64,000 bases of DNA from Methylopumilus universalis (GCF_006363895.1 NZ_CP040953.1); one strand, 5' to 3'. Counted from the stretch's first letter, positions 16,546-24,894 are shown. Translations and numbers: made by a program. Notes: a model not told the origin generated them from the sequence alone.

Positions 16546-17829
16546 ATGCTTAGTGCTCTCATTATTATTTTTGTAATTACATATGCCGCAATCACACTTG
16601 AGCATTCTATAAAAATCAATAAATCAGCCACCGCACTATTGGGAGCAGGTTTGCTTTGGACTATTTACGCAGTTTCAACAGGCGACCATAAACTCGTAGG
16701 TCATCAATTAAGTGAATCTATAGCTTCTACCGCAGAAATTGTTTTCTTCTTAATTGGTGCTATGACCATTGTTGAGGTGATTGATGCACATAATGGCTTT
16801 GAAGTTATTACATCTCGCATTAAAACTAAAAAACTTTCACATTTATTGTGGATAGTTGGATTCCTATCCTTTTTCCTAAGTGCAGTTTTAGATAATTTAA
16901 CAGCCACTATTGTCATGATTTCTCTCACAAGAAAACTTTTACAAAAACAAGAAGATCGTCTCCTATTCGCAGCAATGGTAGTGATTTCTGCTAATGCAGG
17001 GGGCGCTTGGTCTCCTATTGGGGATGTTACAACGACCATGTTATGGATTGGTGGGCAGATTACAACACTAGCGATTATTCAAGGATTGTTCTTGGCTTCA
17101 TTAGCTAATCTCATTGCGCCGTTACTGTTTGTTAGTCATGCCATGCGAGGCAAACTTATTTCAACGCAAACTAAAACATACAGCGCCTCTTCAATGCTGA
17201 CATCTGATTTTGAGCGAAATACCATGTTTTATTTGGGGCTTGGTATTTTGATTTTAGTACCTGTATTTAAAACAGTGACGCATTTACCACCTTTTATGGG
17301 TATCCTTTTTGGATTAGGAATTCTTTGGTTGGTAGGGGATTTGATACATTACAAGAAGGACGATGCTGACAAACAGCAATTCACTTTAGCCCATGCTTTG
17401 CATCGAATTGATATGACTTCCATTGTTTTCTTTATCGGTATTTTATTAGCTGTAGCAACACTCGAGCATAGCCATATACTTCACTCATTCTCTGAATTTT
17501 TAGATAAAACAGTGGGCCGTCAGGATTATATTGTGACGTTATTGGGATTATTGAGTGCTGTTGTTGATAATGTGCCTCTTGTCGCAGCTTCAATGGGCAT
17601 GTATGACTTAACTCAATATCCGGCTGATAGTTTCTTATGGGAATTTATGGCGTATTGTGCAGGCACAGGTGGATCCATACTCATTATTGGTTCAGCTGCA
17701 GGAGTCGCTGCAATGGGCTTAGAAAAAATACCATTCTTTTGGTACGTTAAAAAGATTAGTTGGTTAGCTTTAATTGGATATTTCGCAGGTATAGCTGTTT
17801 ATATCACTCAATACAATCTAACTCATTAG
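16546..17829 (+). CDS. nhaD: Na+/H+ antiporter NhaD
   Basis: NhaD exports sodium in exchange for protons. The 427-residue protein has about 12 membrane segments and the family's best conserved loops: AVLDNLTATIVMISLTRK, SANAGGAWSPIGDVTTTMLW and SAVVDNVPLVAASMGMY. It directly follows the retinal operon with a 64-base gap containing its own promoter. Its place beside two proton pumps suggests conversion of a light-made proton gradient into a sodium gradient, which is inference from position. It converges on umuC with only 14 bases between and no visible terminator. Confidence 0.94.
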   Translation: MLSALIIIFVITYAAITLEHSIKINKSATALLGAGLLWTIYAVSTGDHKLVGHQLSESIASTAEIVFFLIGAMTIVEVIDAHNGFEVITSRIKTKKLSHLLWIVGFLSFFLSAVLDNLTATIVMISLTRKLLQKQEDRLLFAAMVVISANAGGAWSPIGDVTTTMLWIGGQITTLAIIQGLFLASLANLIAPLLFVSHAMRGKLISTQTKTYSASSMLTSDFERNTMFYLGLGILILVPVFKTVTHLPPFMGILFGLGILWLVGDLIHYKKDDADKQQFTLAHALHRIDMTSIVFFIGILLAVATLEHSHILHSFSEFLDKTVGRQDYIVTLLGLLSAVVDNVPLVAASMGMYDLTQYPADSFLWEFMAYCAGTGGSILIIGSAAGVAAMGLEKIPFFWYVKKISWLALIGYFAGIAVYITQYNLTH

Positions 17830-17843
17830 GATGCTTTCTAGAT

Positions 17844-19100
17844 TTAGTGCGCGATGATTAACTGATTCCAGTTAGTTGTGTAGTTCCTTGATTTGAATTG
17901 AGCCTTCATTTCCCATTCTTTTGTTACACCTTCACTACCTAACTTTAATTTACCTTTCCATCTTTGGTTGATGGTATCCATGATCTTCATGCGAGAATTT
18001 GAAATCGTATCGCTGAATAAATGGCCTTGCATTTTATGTTTGGAAGTTAAATTACATAATGTAATACCAGCTTTTTGATAATCAAAACCCTCACGGTAAA
18101 TATAATCTAATCCCAATAAGGCTGCATTGGTTAATACCATTGAATCATCACTCGGCTGAAATAAGGGAATGTTGACTCCGTTCGCATATTGTTTCTTATC
18201 ATCATGTGGACTTGTTCTAATGTAGATATATAAGGATGTAGCAACTGACTCTTGTTTTCTCATTCTTTCAGCAGCGCGGGTGGTATATGAAGTCACAGCC
18301 TCCATGAGTTCTTGTTTGTCTCTCACTCGTCTACCAAAAGAACGCGATACGATAATCTCTTTATTAGGCTCTTCTATATCTTTTAATTCTATACACATCA
18401 CACCATTAAGTTCACGCACTGTCTTTTCAAGGACAATACTAAATTGTTGACGTATATAGTCGGGGTCTGCATGTTTTAAATCTAGGATAGACATAATGCC
18501 AAGTTGATTAAGTTTAGGCGCTAGTGATCTACCAACTCCCCAAACATCAGCAACAGGAAAATGACTCATCCAAGTATCAAGCGTGTCTTCATCCATGACA
18601 TTTAAATTACATACACCTTTAAATGATGGATTCTTTTTTGCAATGTGATTAGCTAATTTAGATAATGTTTTGGTTGAGCCTATACCAATAGATACAGGTA
18701 ATCCTGTCCATTGTTTAATTTTAGTTTTAATTTGCTGGCCATACTTAATAAGATCTTTGGACTTGAATGAGGTGAGGTCTAGGAATGATTCATCCACAGA
18801 ATAGATTTCTTGATCAGGGCTAAATTTGGATAACAATGTCATTACACGATGACTCATATCTAAATAAAGTGTGTAGTTAGATGATAGAGCTGTGACATTC
18901 TCTTGTTTGGCAAACTCTTTAAATTTAAACCAAGGTGTGCCCATTTTAATACCAAGCTCTTTAGCTTCATTAGAACGGGAGATAGCACAACCATCGTTGT
19001 TACTTAATACCACCACTGGTTTATTTTCTAGCTTAGGATTAAATACCCTTTCACAGCTGACATAGAAGTTATTAACGTCAATAAGGGCGATGGATTTCAT
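17844..19100 (-). CDS. umuC: DNA polymerase V catalytic subunit UmuC
   Basis: UmuC is a Y-family translesion polymerase of the SOS response. The 418-residue protein has the catalytic acids in ALIDVNNFYVSCERVF (Asp8) and YSVDESFLDLT (Asp103, Glu104), matching E. coli UmuC D6/D101/E102. The UmuC-type SNNDGCAISRSNEAK segment distinguishes it from DinB. A helix-hairpin-helix region (WGVGRSLAPKLNQLGI) and little-finger domain follow. No umuD lies beside it, and I see no LexA box upstream, so the partner and control must lie elsewhere if they exist. Confidence 0.93.
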   Translation of the reverse strand: MKSIALIDVNNFYVSCERVFNPKLENKPVVVLSNNDGCAISRSNEAKELGIKMGTPWFKFKEFAKQENVTALSSNYTLYLDMSHRVMTLLSKFSPDQEIYSVDESFLDLTSFKSKDLIKYGQQIKTKIKQWTGLPVSIGIGSTKTLSKLANHIAKKNPSFKGVCNLNVMDEDTLDTWMSHFPVADVWGVGRSLAPKLNQLGIMSILDLKHADPDYIRQQFSIVLEKTVRELNGVMCIELKDIEEPNKEIIVSRSFGRRVRDKQELMEAVTSYTTRAAERMRKQESVATSLYIYIRTSPHDDKKQYANGVNIPLFQPSDDSMVLTNAALLGLDYIYREGFDYQKAGITLCNLTSKHKMQGHLFSDTISNSRMKIMDTINQRWKGKLKLGSEGVTKEWEMKAQFKSRNYTTNWNQLIIAH

Positions 19101-19183
19101 AAATTTATTTTACTTGAAAACAAGGGGTTCGAGCAGGCTAGGGCACGGGATTTTTTTAAATAAATCTGTGCTAAACTACCGCA

Positions 19184-19498
19184 ATGTTTAAGCGCCTCTA
19201 TAGTATTTTATGTTTAATCTTTTTGTTTGCTTTTAGCCAGCAAGCAGCGATTGCGCATGAAATTTCTCATATACAGGAACACACCCAAAAGACCCAATCT
19301 CACAAGTCAGATCTGAGCTCTTGTACTCAATGTATTGGCTTCGCAAAACTTCAGCATATTAATGATAGTGAATTTGTTTTCAATCTTGAAGAGTTAAATC
19401 ATTACACGGTTTTTGTAGTCCAATCTCATTCATATGAATCTCTCACAGCAATTCACTTTGCTGCTCGCGCCCCACCTCAAACTTCAGTATTAAATTAA
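19184..19498 (+). CDS. Secreted His/Cys-containing protein ahead of TonB receptor
   Basis: A 104-residue protein with a clear signal peptide (ends QQAAIAHE). The mature part is rich in histidine (HEISHIQEHTQ, SHKSD) and has a CTQC pair, so metal binding is plausible. The C-terminal HFAARAPPQ is a motif I associate with small DUF2946-like proteins encoded before TonB receptors. It lies 69 bases before the ZnuD-like receptor. I cannot give a firm family; a periplasmic metal-handling role is inference. Confidence 0.6.
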   Translation: MFKRLYSILCLIFLFAFSQQAAIAHEISHIQEHTQKTQSHKSDLSSCTQCIGFAKLQHINDSEFVFNLEELNHYTVFVVQSHSYESLTAIHFAARAPPQTSVLN

Positions 19499-19510
19499 AT
19501 TTAATTTACC

Positions 19511-19529
19511 TCCTTAAATCTTTTAAGGA
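19511..19529 (+). repeat. Short hairpin between the His-rich gene and the TonB receptor
   Basis: TCCTTAAA (19511-19518) and TTTAAGGA (19522-19529) form a perfect 8-bp stem with a 3-base loop. It is AT-rich and lacks a terminator T tract, so it may be an mRNA processing or stability element between cotranscribed genes. Confidence 0.4.
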
Positions 19530-19567
19530 AGTTTACTTTACTAATTTTTTATTGAAGAGGTTTCAAA

Positions 19568-21649
19568 ATGAAGCTCAAAAAAATAACATATGCATTATTT
19601 TTTATGTTTACTTTTCCGGCAGTAGCTGCGGATAAAGGAACTTTAACTATACCCACCACGGCAGTAACTGGGAATCCTTTAGGTGTTGGTTCTGATCAAA
19701 TGGTGGTCCCCATTTCAATTTTAAATGGCCGTGAACTTTCATTAAAACGAGAAAATACATTAGCCGAAACATTAAATAGTATTCCAGGTGTAAGTAATAG
19801 TTCCTTTGGCCCTTCGATCGGGCGTCCTATGATTCGAGGTATGGATAGCGATCGCGTTAAGATTCTGCAGAATGGTGTTAATAATTTAGACGCTTCTAAC
19901 TTAAGTTTTGACCATGGCGTATCGATTGATCCTTTAATTATTGAACAAATTGATGTGATTCGTGGACCTGCGACCCTTCTTTATGGGGGTGGCGCAGTAG
20001 GTGGTGTAGTCAATGCCATTGATCACCGAATTCCTAAAGAAAAACTCCAGGGGATTACAGGTCGAGGTGAAGTGCGTTATGGAGGTGCTAATTTAGAACA
20101 AAGTAATGCGGCAGTGGTGGATGTGGGCACAGGAAATTTTGTGATGCACTTTGACGCTTATAACCGAGATTCGAAGAATTTACGAATACCAGGTAACGCT
20201 ATTTCAAATAGGCTCGAGTCGACTCAAGTTTGGAATCCCGAAGGAGACGGGAGTTATGCCGCTTACCCAACTAACCATGGCAGAAAAAAACTTCTTAACA
20301 GCCAATCTGAAACAAGAGGGGGCGCAGTGGGAGCTTCCATGATTTTTGATAGAGGTTATGCGGGTGTAAGTTACGCTAAACATCAAACCAAGTACGGTAG
20401 CGTTAAGGAGCCCGGTGTTCTTTTGGATATGGATACGGATCGCATTGATTTCGCATCTGAAATTAGAGATTTAGGTAGTTTTTTTGAAAGGGCTAAATTT
20501 AAAGCAGCTTACACAGATTACCGTCATCATGAGATGGACGCGGTTACAATTCATACCACCTTTAAAAATAGAGGGATAGATTGTACTTTTGAGTTAGCGC
20601 ATGTACCTTTGCTCGGTTTAAAAGGGGTGATCGGCACACAATTTGATAGTGGTAAATTCGATGCGATCGGACACGAAGCTTTTACCCCCAATTCAAAAAC
20701 TAACTCACAGTCCGTTTATGTCTATGAAGAACTCCCTCTCAACCAGCATAAAATGACCTTTGGTTTACGTCATGGTAAACATGAAGTTGAGAGCAAAGGT
20801 GGGGAACCTGATGAACACGGACATAATAAATTTGGCGATCCTTCAAGGAAGAAATTCAACACTAATAACGCGGCAATTGGTGGGTTATATAAACTTAATG
20901 AGCAATGGTCGTTAACAGGTAATTTATCCCACAATGAACGAGCGCCATCTTACTTTGAGCTCTTCGCAAATGGTTTACATAAGGCAACAGGCGTGTTCGA
21001 ACAAGGCCAATCAAACTTAAAAAAAGAAAAATCAAATGGTATTGATGGACAAATTCGCTGGAAGTCTGGGCAGGATAGTTTAACTTTTGGAGCTTATTTT
21101 AATAGGTTCTCAAATTTTAATGGCCTATTATCAACTCCTGATAAAGGAGAGGTTGAACATGATGAACATCAAGAACACTACAAAATATCTAGATTTACAG
21201 GCATTAAAGCTGAATTTAAAGGTGTGGAGTTAGAAGGTAAAACCATGTTGACAGATTACCTTCAGTTTAATGTAAGAGGAGATTATATCGACGCCAAAGA
21301 TAAAACGAACGGTGGTTATGTGCCTCGTATATCGCCCCTTAAATTAGGCGCAGGACTTAAATATGAATTTGATCGTTTTGGCGCAAGATTAGATGTGCTC
21401 CATGCTTTCAAACAAGATCGCGTTGCGACAAATTATAACTATGAGCCAGGTAAAGAGCTTATGACAGATGCTTATACAAACGTCAGTATGATGGCCACTT
21501 ATAAGTTACCTACACAATTAAATCTAGAGGCCTTTACACGAGCTAATAATTTATTGGATCAAGAAATTCGTGAGCATACATCTTTCTTAAAAGATATAGC
21601 GCCGATGGGTGGACGATCAATCATGTTTGGACTTCGAGGCGAATTCTAG
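19568..21649 (+). CDS. TonB-dependent outer-membrane receptor, ZnuD-like
   Basis: A 693-residue outer-membrane receptor with signal peptide (ends FPAVAA), an N-terminal plug (ETLNSIPGVSNSSFGP, then GRPMIRGMDSDRVKIL and IDVIRGPATLLYGGGAVGGV) and a 22-strand barrel ending in RSIMFGLRGEF with a terminal Phe. Two predicted outer loops are rich in His/Asp/Glu (GEPDEHGHNKFGD near residue 416 and EVEHDEHQEHYK near 530). That is the ZnuD pattern linked to zinc uptake. Zinc is therefore the likeliest substrate, though other metals are possible. No Zur-type site was recognised upstream. Confidence 0.88.
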   Translation: MKLKKITYALFFMFTFPAVAADKGTLTIPTTAVTGNPLGVGSDQMVVPISILNGRELSLKRENTLAETLNSIPGVSNSSFGPSIGRPMIRGMDSDRVKILQNGVNNLDASNLSFDHGVSIDPLIIEQIDVIRGPATLLYGGGAVGGVVNAIDHRIPKEKLQGITGRGEVRYGGANLEQSNAAVVDVGTGNFVMHFDAYNRDSKNLRIPGNAISNRLESTQVWNPEGDGSYAAYPTNHGRKKLLNSQSETRGGAVGASMIFDRGYAGVSYAKHQTKYGSVKEPGVLLDMDTDRIDFASEIRDLGSFFERAKFKAAYTDYRHHEMDAVTIHTTFKNRGIDCTFELAHVPLLGLKGVIGTQFDSGKFDAIGHEAFTPNSKTNSQSVYVYEELPLNQHKMTFGLRHGKHEVESKGGEPDEHGHNKFGDPSRKKFNTNNAAIGGLYKLNEQWSLTGNLSHNERAPSYFELFANGLHKATGVFEQGQSNLKKEKSNGIDGQIRWKSGQDSLTFGAYFNRFSNFNGLLSTPDKGEVEHDEHQEHYKISRFTGIKAEFKGVELEGKTMLTDYLQFNVRGDYIDAKDKTNGGYVPRISPLKLGAGLKYEFDRFGARLDVLHAFKQDRVATNYNYEPGKELMTDAYTNVSMMATYKLPTQLNLEAFTRANNLLDQEIREHTSFLKDIAPMGGRSIMFGLRGEF

Positions 21650-21650
21650 C

Positions 21651-21691
21651 AGAAAAAATTTGAGGCCCAGGCAAAGGAATTTTGCTTGGGC
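21651..21691 (-). terminator. Terminator of the MORN-repeat gene
   Basis: GCCCAGGCAAA (21665-21675) and TTTGCTTGGGC (21681-21691) form an 11-bp stem with one G-U pair and a 5-base loop. On the minus strand it is followed by a run of six T, fitting a terminator for the gene ending at 21747. On the plus strand it may also stabilise the receptor message. Confidence 0.65.
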
Positions 21692-21746
21692 TGGAGTAGG
21701 GCTTTGATGCAAAGGTCTTGAAAACTTTAACTCTTGAATAACCTAT

Positions 21747-22229
21747 TTAATTAGCTGGTTTGTTATCTTTATCTAACGACTTAGATTTGTACAATGTCTT
21801 TGATTTGACGTCACCATTTCTTTCCCAATAAGTTTCGTATCCCACTTTTTCACCATTGACAAAATTAGATTCAGATCGCTTGGTGCCGCTGTCATAAAAA
21901 AGTGTAAATAAACCATCTTCCTTTCCATTTTTGTAATGTGCTTCTAGCTTTAGTTGGCCATTTTCGAACCACTGATTCCAGATACCATCTTCTTTATCGT
22001 TCTTATAGCTTGTTTGAATATATTTTCCACCACTGATGTACCAAAAAGTTTCTAAACCTTCTTTTTTTCCATTAATGTAATTAACTTCATATTTTAAATT
22101 TCCATTATGGTACTTCTCAGTGTATTTGCCAGTTAATGGCTTTTCGAATGTTTCATTGGCATGTGTTGCAAATGAAAAGAGCAGGATACCTAAAAGATAA
22201 AATACCTTAAAGTTTTTAATAGATAACAT
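21747..22229 (-). CDS. Secreted MORN-like repeat protein (YwqK-type)
   Basis: A 160-residue exported protein (signal peptide ends FATHANE). The mature part is built of about five 22-24-residue repeats of the form YxNGxLKxExxYxNGKxxGxxxxW/F, seen in KYHNGNLKYEVNYINGKKEG, WFENGQLKLEAHYKNGKEDG and following copies. That is the MORN_2 variant also found in proteins annotated as YwqK antitoxins. That label is misleading here, because no toxin partner is nearby and the protein is exported. The 130-aa exported protein upstream is 14 bases away and probably cotranscribed. Confidence 0.75.
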   Translation of the reverse strand: MLSIKNFKVFYLLGILLFSFATHANETFEKPLTGKYTEKYHNGNLKYEVNYINGKKEGLETFWYISGGKYIQTSYKNDKEDGIWNQWFENGQLKLEAHYKNGKEDGLFTLFYDSGTKRSESNFVNGEKVGYETYWERNGDVKSKTLYKSKSLDKDNKPAN

Positions 22230-22243
22230 ATAGGAATATTACC

Positions 22244-22636
22244 TTAACTTGCTAAGCAGCTTTTAGAGAAATCTTTAGTTTGTCTTAGTGAGGTTTTAAG
22301 ATCTTCGCGAGGGTAAAAATGAGGTTCATTAATATAAGACGCTTCAACTTGCTTACAATTTTTATTGTCTAGTTTATTAATGCTCGCAATAAAGCATGAA
22401 GGGTTATATTTAATGAGCTCCTCAAGAACTCCTGCATATTTTGATCTTTTTTCTTGGTCAGAGGTATTTTGAATGGCTTTTTTGATAAATTCATCTAACT
22501 GATTAGGGTTCATGCATTGGTTGATTTGACCAATAAATGCTCTTTGATTTTCGAGCTTCTTTATATCTATATCGTTATTATTGGCAGCCCATAGCTGCTG
22601 ACTTAAGGCCAAAAGTAAGAAAATAAGATGTTTCAT
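22244..22636 (-). CDS. Exported hypothetical protein with conserved cysteines
   Basis: A 130-residue protein with a clear signal peptide (MKHLIFLLLALSQQLWAANN). The mature part is mostly helical and has four cysteines (INQCMNP, NPSCFI, NKNCKQ, SKSCLAS), which could form two disulfides in the periplasm. I recognise no family. It is followed after 14 bases by the MORN-repeat protein, so the two may work together. The spacer toward alternative oxidase is divergent. Confidence 0.6.
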   Translation of the reverse strand: MKHLIFLLLALSQQLWAANNNDIDIKKLENQRAFIGQINQCMNPNQLDEFIKKAIQNTSDQEKRSKYAGVLEELIKYNPSCFIASINKLDNKNCKQVEASYINEPHFYPREDLKTSLRQTKDFSKSCLAS

Positions 22637-22783
22637 AAAAATCCATATAAATTTAATGTTTCTTTGTCATATATTCTTGGAAAAAGTTCACAATAAGGGT
22701 CAAAATAATTCAAAATGGAATAATCTAAAATCTAGGCATTTTGGATTGAACTCAACGAGGCTAAATTAACTCTTAAAAACAAT

Positions 22784-23398
22784 ATGATAAAAAGAATCAT
22801 TCATCATGAAGCTGGAAGTTTTTCCGACTACTTTGCTTTAGTTTGTACTAAATTTCTACGTGTCTTTGCCGATACTTTCTTTGCAGGACGTTATGGACAT
22901 AGGGCAGTAGTTTTAGAGACCGTGGCGGGTGTGCCAGGTATGGTGGGTGGCACATTGCAGCATCTTAAGTCTTTAAGGCGTATCGAAAATGATCAAGGAT
23001 GGATAAAGACGCTTCTGGATGAGGCCGAGAATGAACGTATGCATTTAATGACTTTTATTGAAATTGCCAAACCCAATACATTCGAGCGATTTTTGATTAT
23101 TTTAGCGCAAGGTATTTTCTATAATTTATTCTTTTTGCTTTATTTGATATCGTCCAAAACAGCTCATCGTTTGGTTGGCTATTTTGAAGAAGAGGCTGTC
23201 TATAGCTATACAGAATATTTGCAGGGCATTCAAGAAGGCAAGTATGAAAATATTCCAGCACCTCAAATAGCTATTGATTACTGGCATCTTAAAAAAGATG
23301 CGCGCTTAAGTGATGTGGTTATAGCGGTTAGAGAAGATGAAATGAATCACAGGGATGTCAATCACTACTTTTCGAATCAACTTAATAAAAAAGCCTAG
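22784..23398 (+). CDS. aox: Alternative oxidase (cyanide-insensitive quinol oxidase)
   Basis: AOX transfers electrons from ubiquinol to oxygen without pumping protons. All four di-iron helices are present: LETVAGVPGM (Glu45), NERMHLM (Glu84, His87), the FEEEAVYSYTEYL motif, and REDEMNHRDVNH. At 204 residues it is a compact bacterial form lacking the plant N-terminal extension. It is monocistronic: its stop codon lies inside the stem of a strong terminator. Possible role: relief of over-reduced quinone pool when rhodopsins already supply proton motive force (inference). Confidence 0.96.
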   Translation: MIKRIIHHEAGSFSDYFALVCTKFLRVFADTFFAGRYGHRAVVLETVAGVPGMVGGTLQHLKSLRRIENDQGWIKTLLDEAENERMHLMTFIEIAKPNTFERFLIILAQGIFYNLFFLLYLISSKTAHRLVGYFEEEAVYSYTEYLQGIQEGKYENIPAPQIAIDYWHLKKDARLSDVVIAVREDEMNHRDVNHYFSNQLNKKA

Positions 23399-23417
23399 CA
23401 GAAGCTAGGCTTTTTAA
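23387..23417. terminator. Bidirectional terminator shared by aox and pqqA
   Basis: AAGCCTAGC (23391-23399) and GCTAGGCTT (23404-23412) form a perfect 9-bp stem with a 4-base loop, with A and T runs on both sides. It serves aox on the plus strand, whose TAG stop is part of the stem. It also serves the pqqA gene arriving on the minus strand. Confidence 0.9.
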
Positions 23418-23437
23418 TTTAGGGTACTAATAAACAA

Positions 23438-23509
23438 TTACTTGTTCATTACGTACATAGTTACTTCAAAGCCAAAACGCATTTCTGTAGCTGCTGGAGT
23501 TGTCCACAT
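23438..23509 (-). CDS. pqqA: PQQ precursor peptide PqqA
   Basis: A 23-residue ORF reading MWTTPAATEMRFGFEVTMYV plus MNK. It has the PqqA hallmarks: MWxxP start and the FEVTMY core, whose Glu and Tyr are joined by PqqE and become the carbon skeleton of pyrroloquinoline quinone. AAAGGAAAA lies just upstream as ribosome-binding site. pqqBCDE are not nearby, so this is an orphan copy, and it ends at the terminator shared with aox. PQQ is the cofactor of methanol dehydrogenase, which supports methylotrophy. Too short for standard gene calling but diagnostic. Confidence 0.93.
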   Translation of the reverse strand: MWTTPAATEMRFGFEVTMYVMNK

Positions 23510-23790
23510 AATATTTTCCTTTAATAGTTAGTTGCATTATTTTCTTCACAAGCGTTTAACTTGTTGTACTGATATTACTCTCACAACTAAAACGCAATAG
23601 ACTTAGTCCACTCAATAGAGCCTAAGTAAATTCATGAAGAATCATTAAAAAAAGATTAGACCCTAAGTATTTCAAGGGTGCAATTTTGATCTAATGAGGC
23701 AGTATTTCAGCATATCGCTCATTTAGTTGATTGAATGGAAAAGGAAAAATTTGTTGTATGATTTGTATACTTAACTAAGGATCATTACTG
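23510..23790. other. Spacer upstream of pqqA and DUF4399
   Basis: This divergent spacer must hold the promoters of pqqA and of the DUF4399 gene. I found no convincing -35/-10 pair. It contains a nested inverted repeat: ATTAGA (23655-23660) with TCTAAT (23690-23695), and directly inside CCCT (23661-23664) with AGGG (23675-23678). No ORF is credible here. Confidence 0.4.
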
Positions 23791-24216
23791 ATGAAAATAA
23801 AAACTCTTTTATTTGTAGGTGTATTAACTCTCCTTCTTTCCTTAAATATTTTCTCGTACCCAAGAGACGAGGGCGTATTGAATAAGCCCTCAGTAAGCTT
23901 TGCTAACCTAAAAGATGGAGATAAAGTCAAAAGCCCTTTTAAGGTTATATTTGAATTAAGTGGCATGCTTATTAGTCCAGCAGGAGAATATACAGAAGGT
24001 TCCGGCCATCATCATTTATTGATTAACCAGCCATACATAGCAAAAGGTTTAACAATTCCAGCAGATTCAAATCATTTGCATTTTGGTAAAGGGCAGAAAG
24101 AAATCGAGCTCAACTTAACTTCGGGTATCTATAAGCTTACCCTTCAGTTTGCAGATGGATATCATCGCTCGTACGGCGAAGAACTCAGTAAAACTATCCA
24201 AATTGAAGTGCAATAA
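23791..24216 (+). CDS. DUF4399 exported protein
   Basis: A 141-residue protein with an N-terminal hydrophobic signal or anchor. The body matches DUF4399: VSFANLKDGDKVKSPFKV, then EGSGHHHLLIN with a His cluster, NHLHFGKGQKE, and the LQFADGYHRSYG ending. The arrangement is an immunoglobulin-like beta-sandwich with several histidines that could bind a metal. Function is unknown. Residues differ little from homologues I know, so the domain call is good. The CDF-like transporter follows 12 bases later and is probably cotranscribed, which also hints at metal handling. Confidence 0.8.
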   Translation: MKIKTLLFVGVLTLLLSLNIFSYPRDEGVLNKPSVSFANLKDGDKVKSPFKVIFELSGMLISPAGEYTEGSGHHHLLINQPYIAKGLTIPADSNHLHFGKGQKEIELNLTSGIYKLTLQFADGYHRSYGEELSKTIQIEVQ

Positions 24217-24228
24217 TTATTTCAATTT

Positions 24229-24828
24229 ATGACTCTTCAGCATAAACAAGATGCACAATTTGCAAAATCAGTTTTATTTGTTGCATTTGCTAATTTAACT
24301 TATTTTTTTGTAGAGTTTATAGCAGCAAATAATATACATTCCAGCTCTCTTTTTGCTGACAGCATTGATTTTCTCGAAGATGCGTCAATTAATATTCTTA
24401 TTTTTTTAGCGCTTGGATGGTCGATCAAAAGCAAAGCAAGGCTGGGTAAATGTTTAGCAATGATTTTGGTAATACCTGCCCTTGCTTTTTTATACACAAT
24501 TTGGCAAAAATTTAATATGCCGTCAGTTCCAGATCCTTCTATTCTCTCTTTGACAGGTTTTGGGGCATTGCTTGTGAACCTTACCTGTACTTTTATTTTA
24601 ATGCGATTTAGAAATTATCAAGGCAGTTTAACGAGAGCCGCCTTTCTTTCTGCACGAAATGATGCGTTAGCTAACATAGGCATTATTATTGCAGGCTTAA
24701 TAGGATACATTTGGGTATCGATGTGGCCAGATTTAATAGTTGGGTTTTTGATTATGGCCATCAATCTTGATGCAGCAAAAGAAATCTGGGAAGCTTCAGA
24801 GAGTCACGAAATACCCTTGAAACCCTAA
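24229..24828 (+). CDS. Cation diffusion facilitator-like membrane transporter
   Basis: A 199-residue protein with about six membrane segments, like the transmembrane half of CDF exporters but without the C-terminal cytoplasmic domain. The two transport-site helices are recognisable as SLFADSIDFLEDASINI and SARNDALANIGIIIAG. Compared with zinc-transporting CDF proteins, the His of TM2 is Asp and the His of TM5 is Ser, so both expected histidine ligands are missing. The substrate may not be zinc. It follows DUF4399 closely. Confidence is good for the superfamily and low for substrate. Confidence 0.72.
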   Translation: MTLQHKQDAQFAKSVLFVAFANLTYFFVEFIAANNIHSSSLFADSIDFLEDASINILIFLALGWSIKSKARLGKCLAMILVIPALAFLYTIWQKFNMPSVPDPSILSLTGFGALLVNLTCTFILMRFRNYQGSLTRAAFLSARNDALANIGIIIAGLIGYIWVSMWPDLIVGFLIMAINLDAAKEIWEASESHEIPLKP

Positions 24829-24894
24829 TTTTTAAGGCGCTGCTATTTAAGGCTAAATTCTGGAACAAAAAATAGATTATAAGGTCGTATAGAT

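Noticed and set aside
16704..17039. 111-aa ORF antisense to nhaD
   Set aside because: Contained in nhaD and shows no domain; typical opposite-frame shadow.
19101..19183. LexA box for umuC
   Set aside because: No CTGT-N8-ACAG pattern found between umuC and the divergent gene.
21747..22229. YwqK antitoxin of a toxin-antitoxin pair
   Set aside because: The repeats match that label, but the protein has a signal peptide and no toxin-like partner is nearby.
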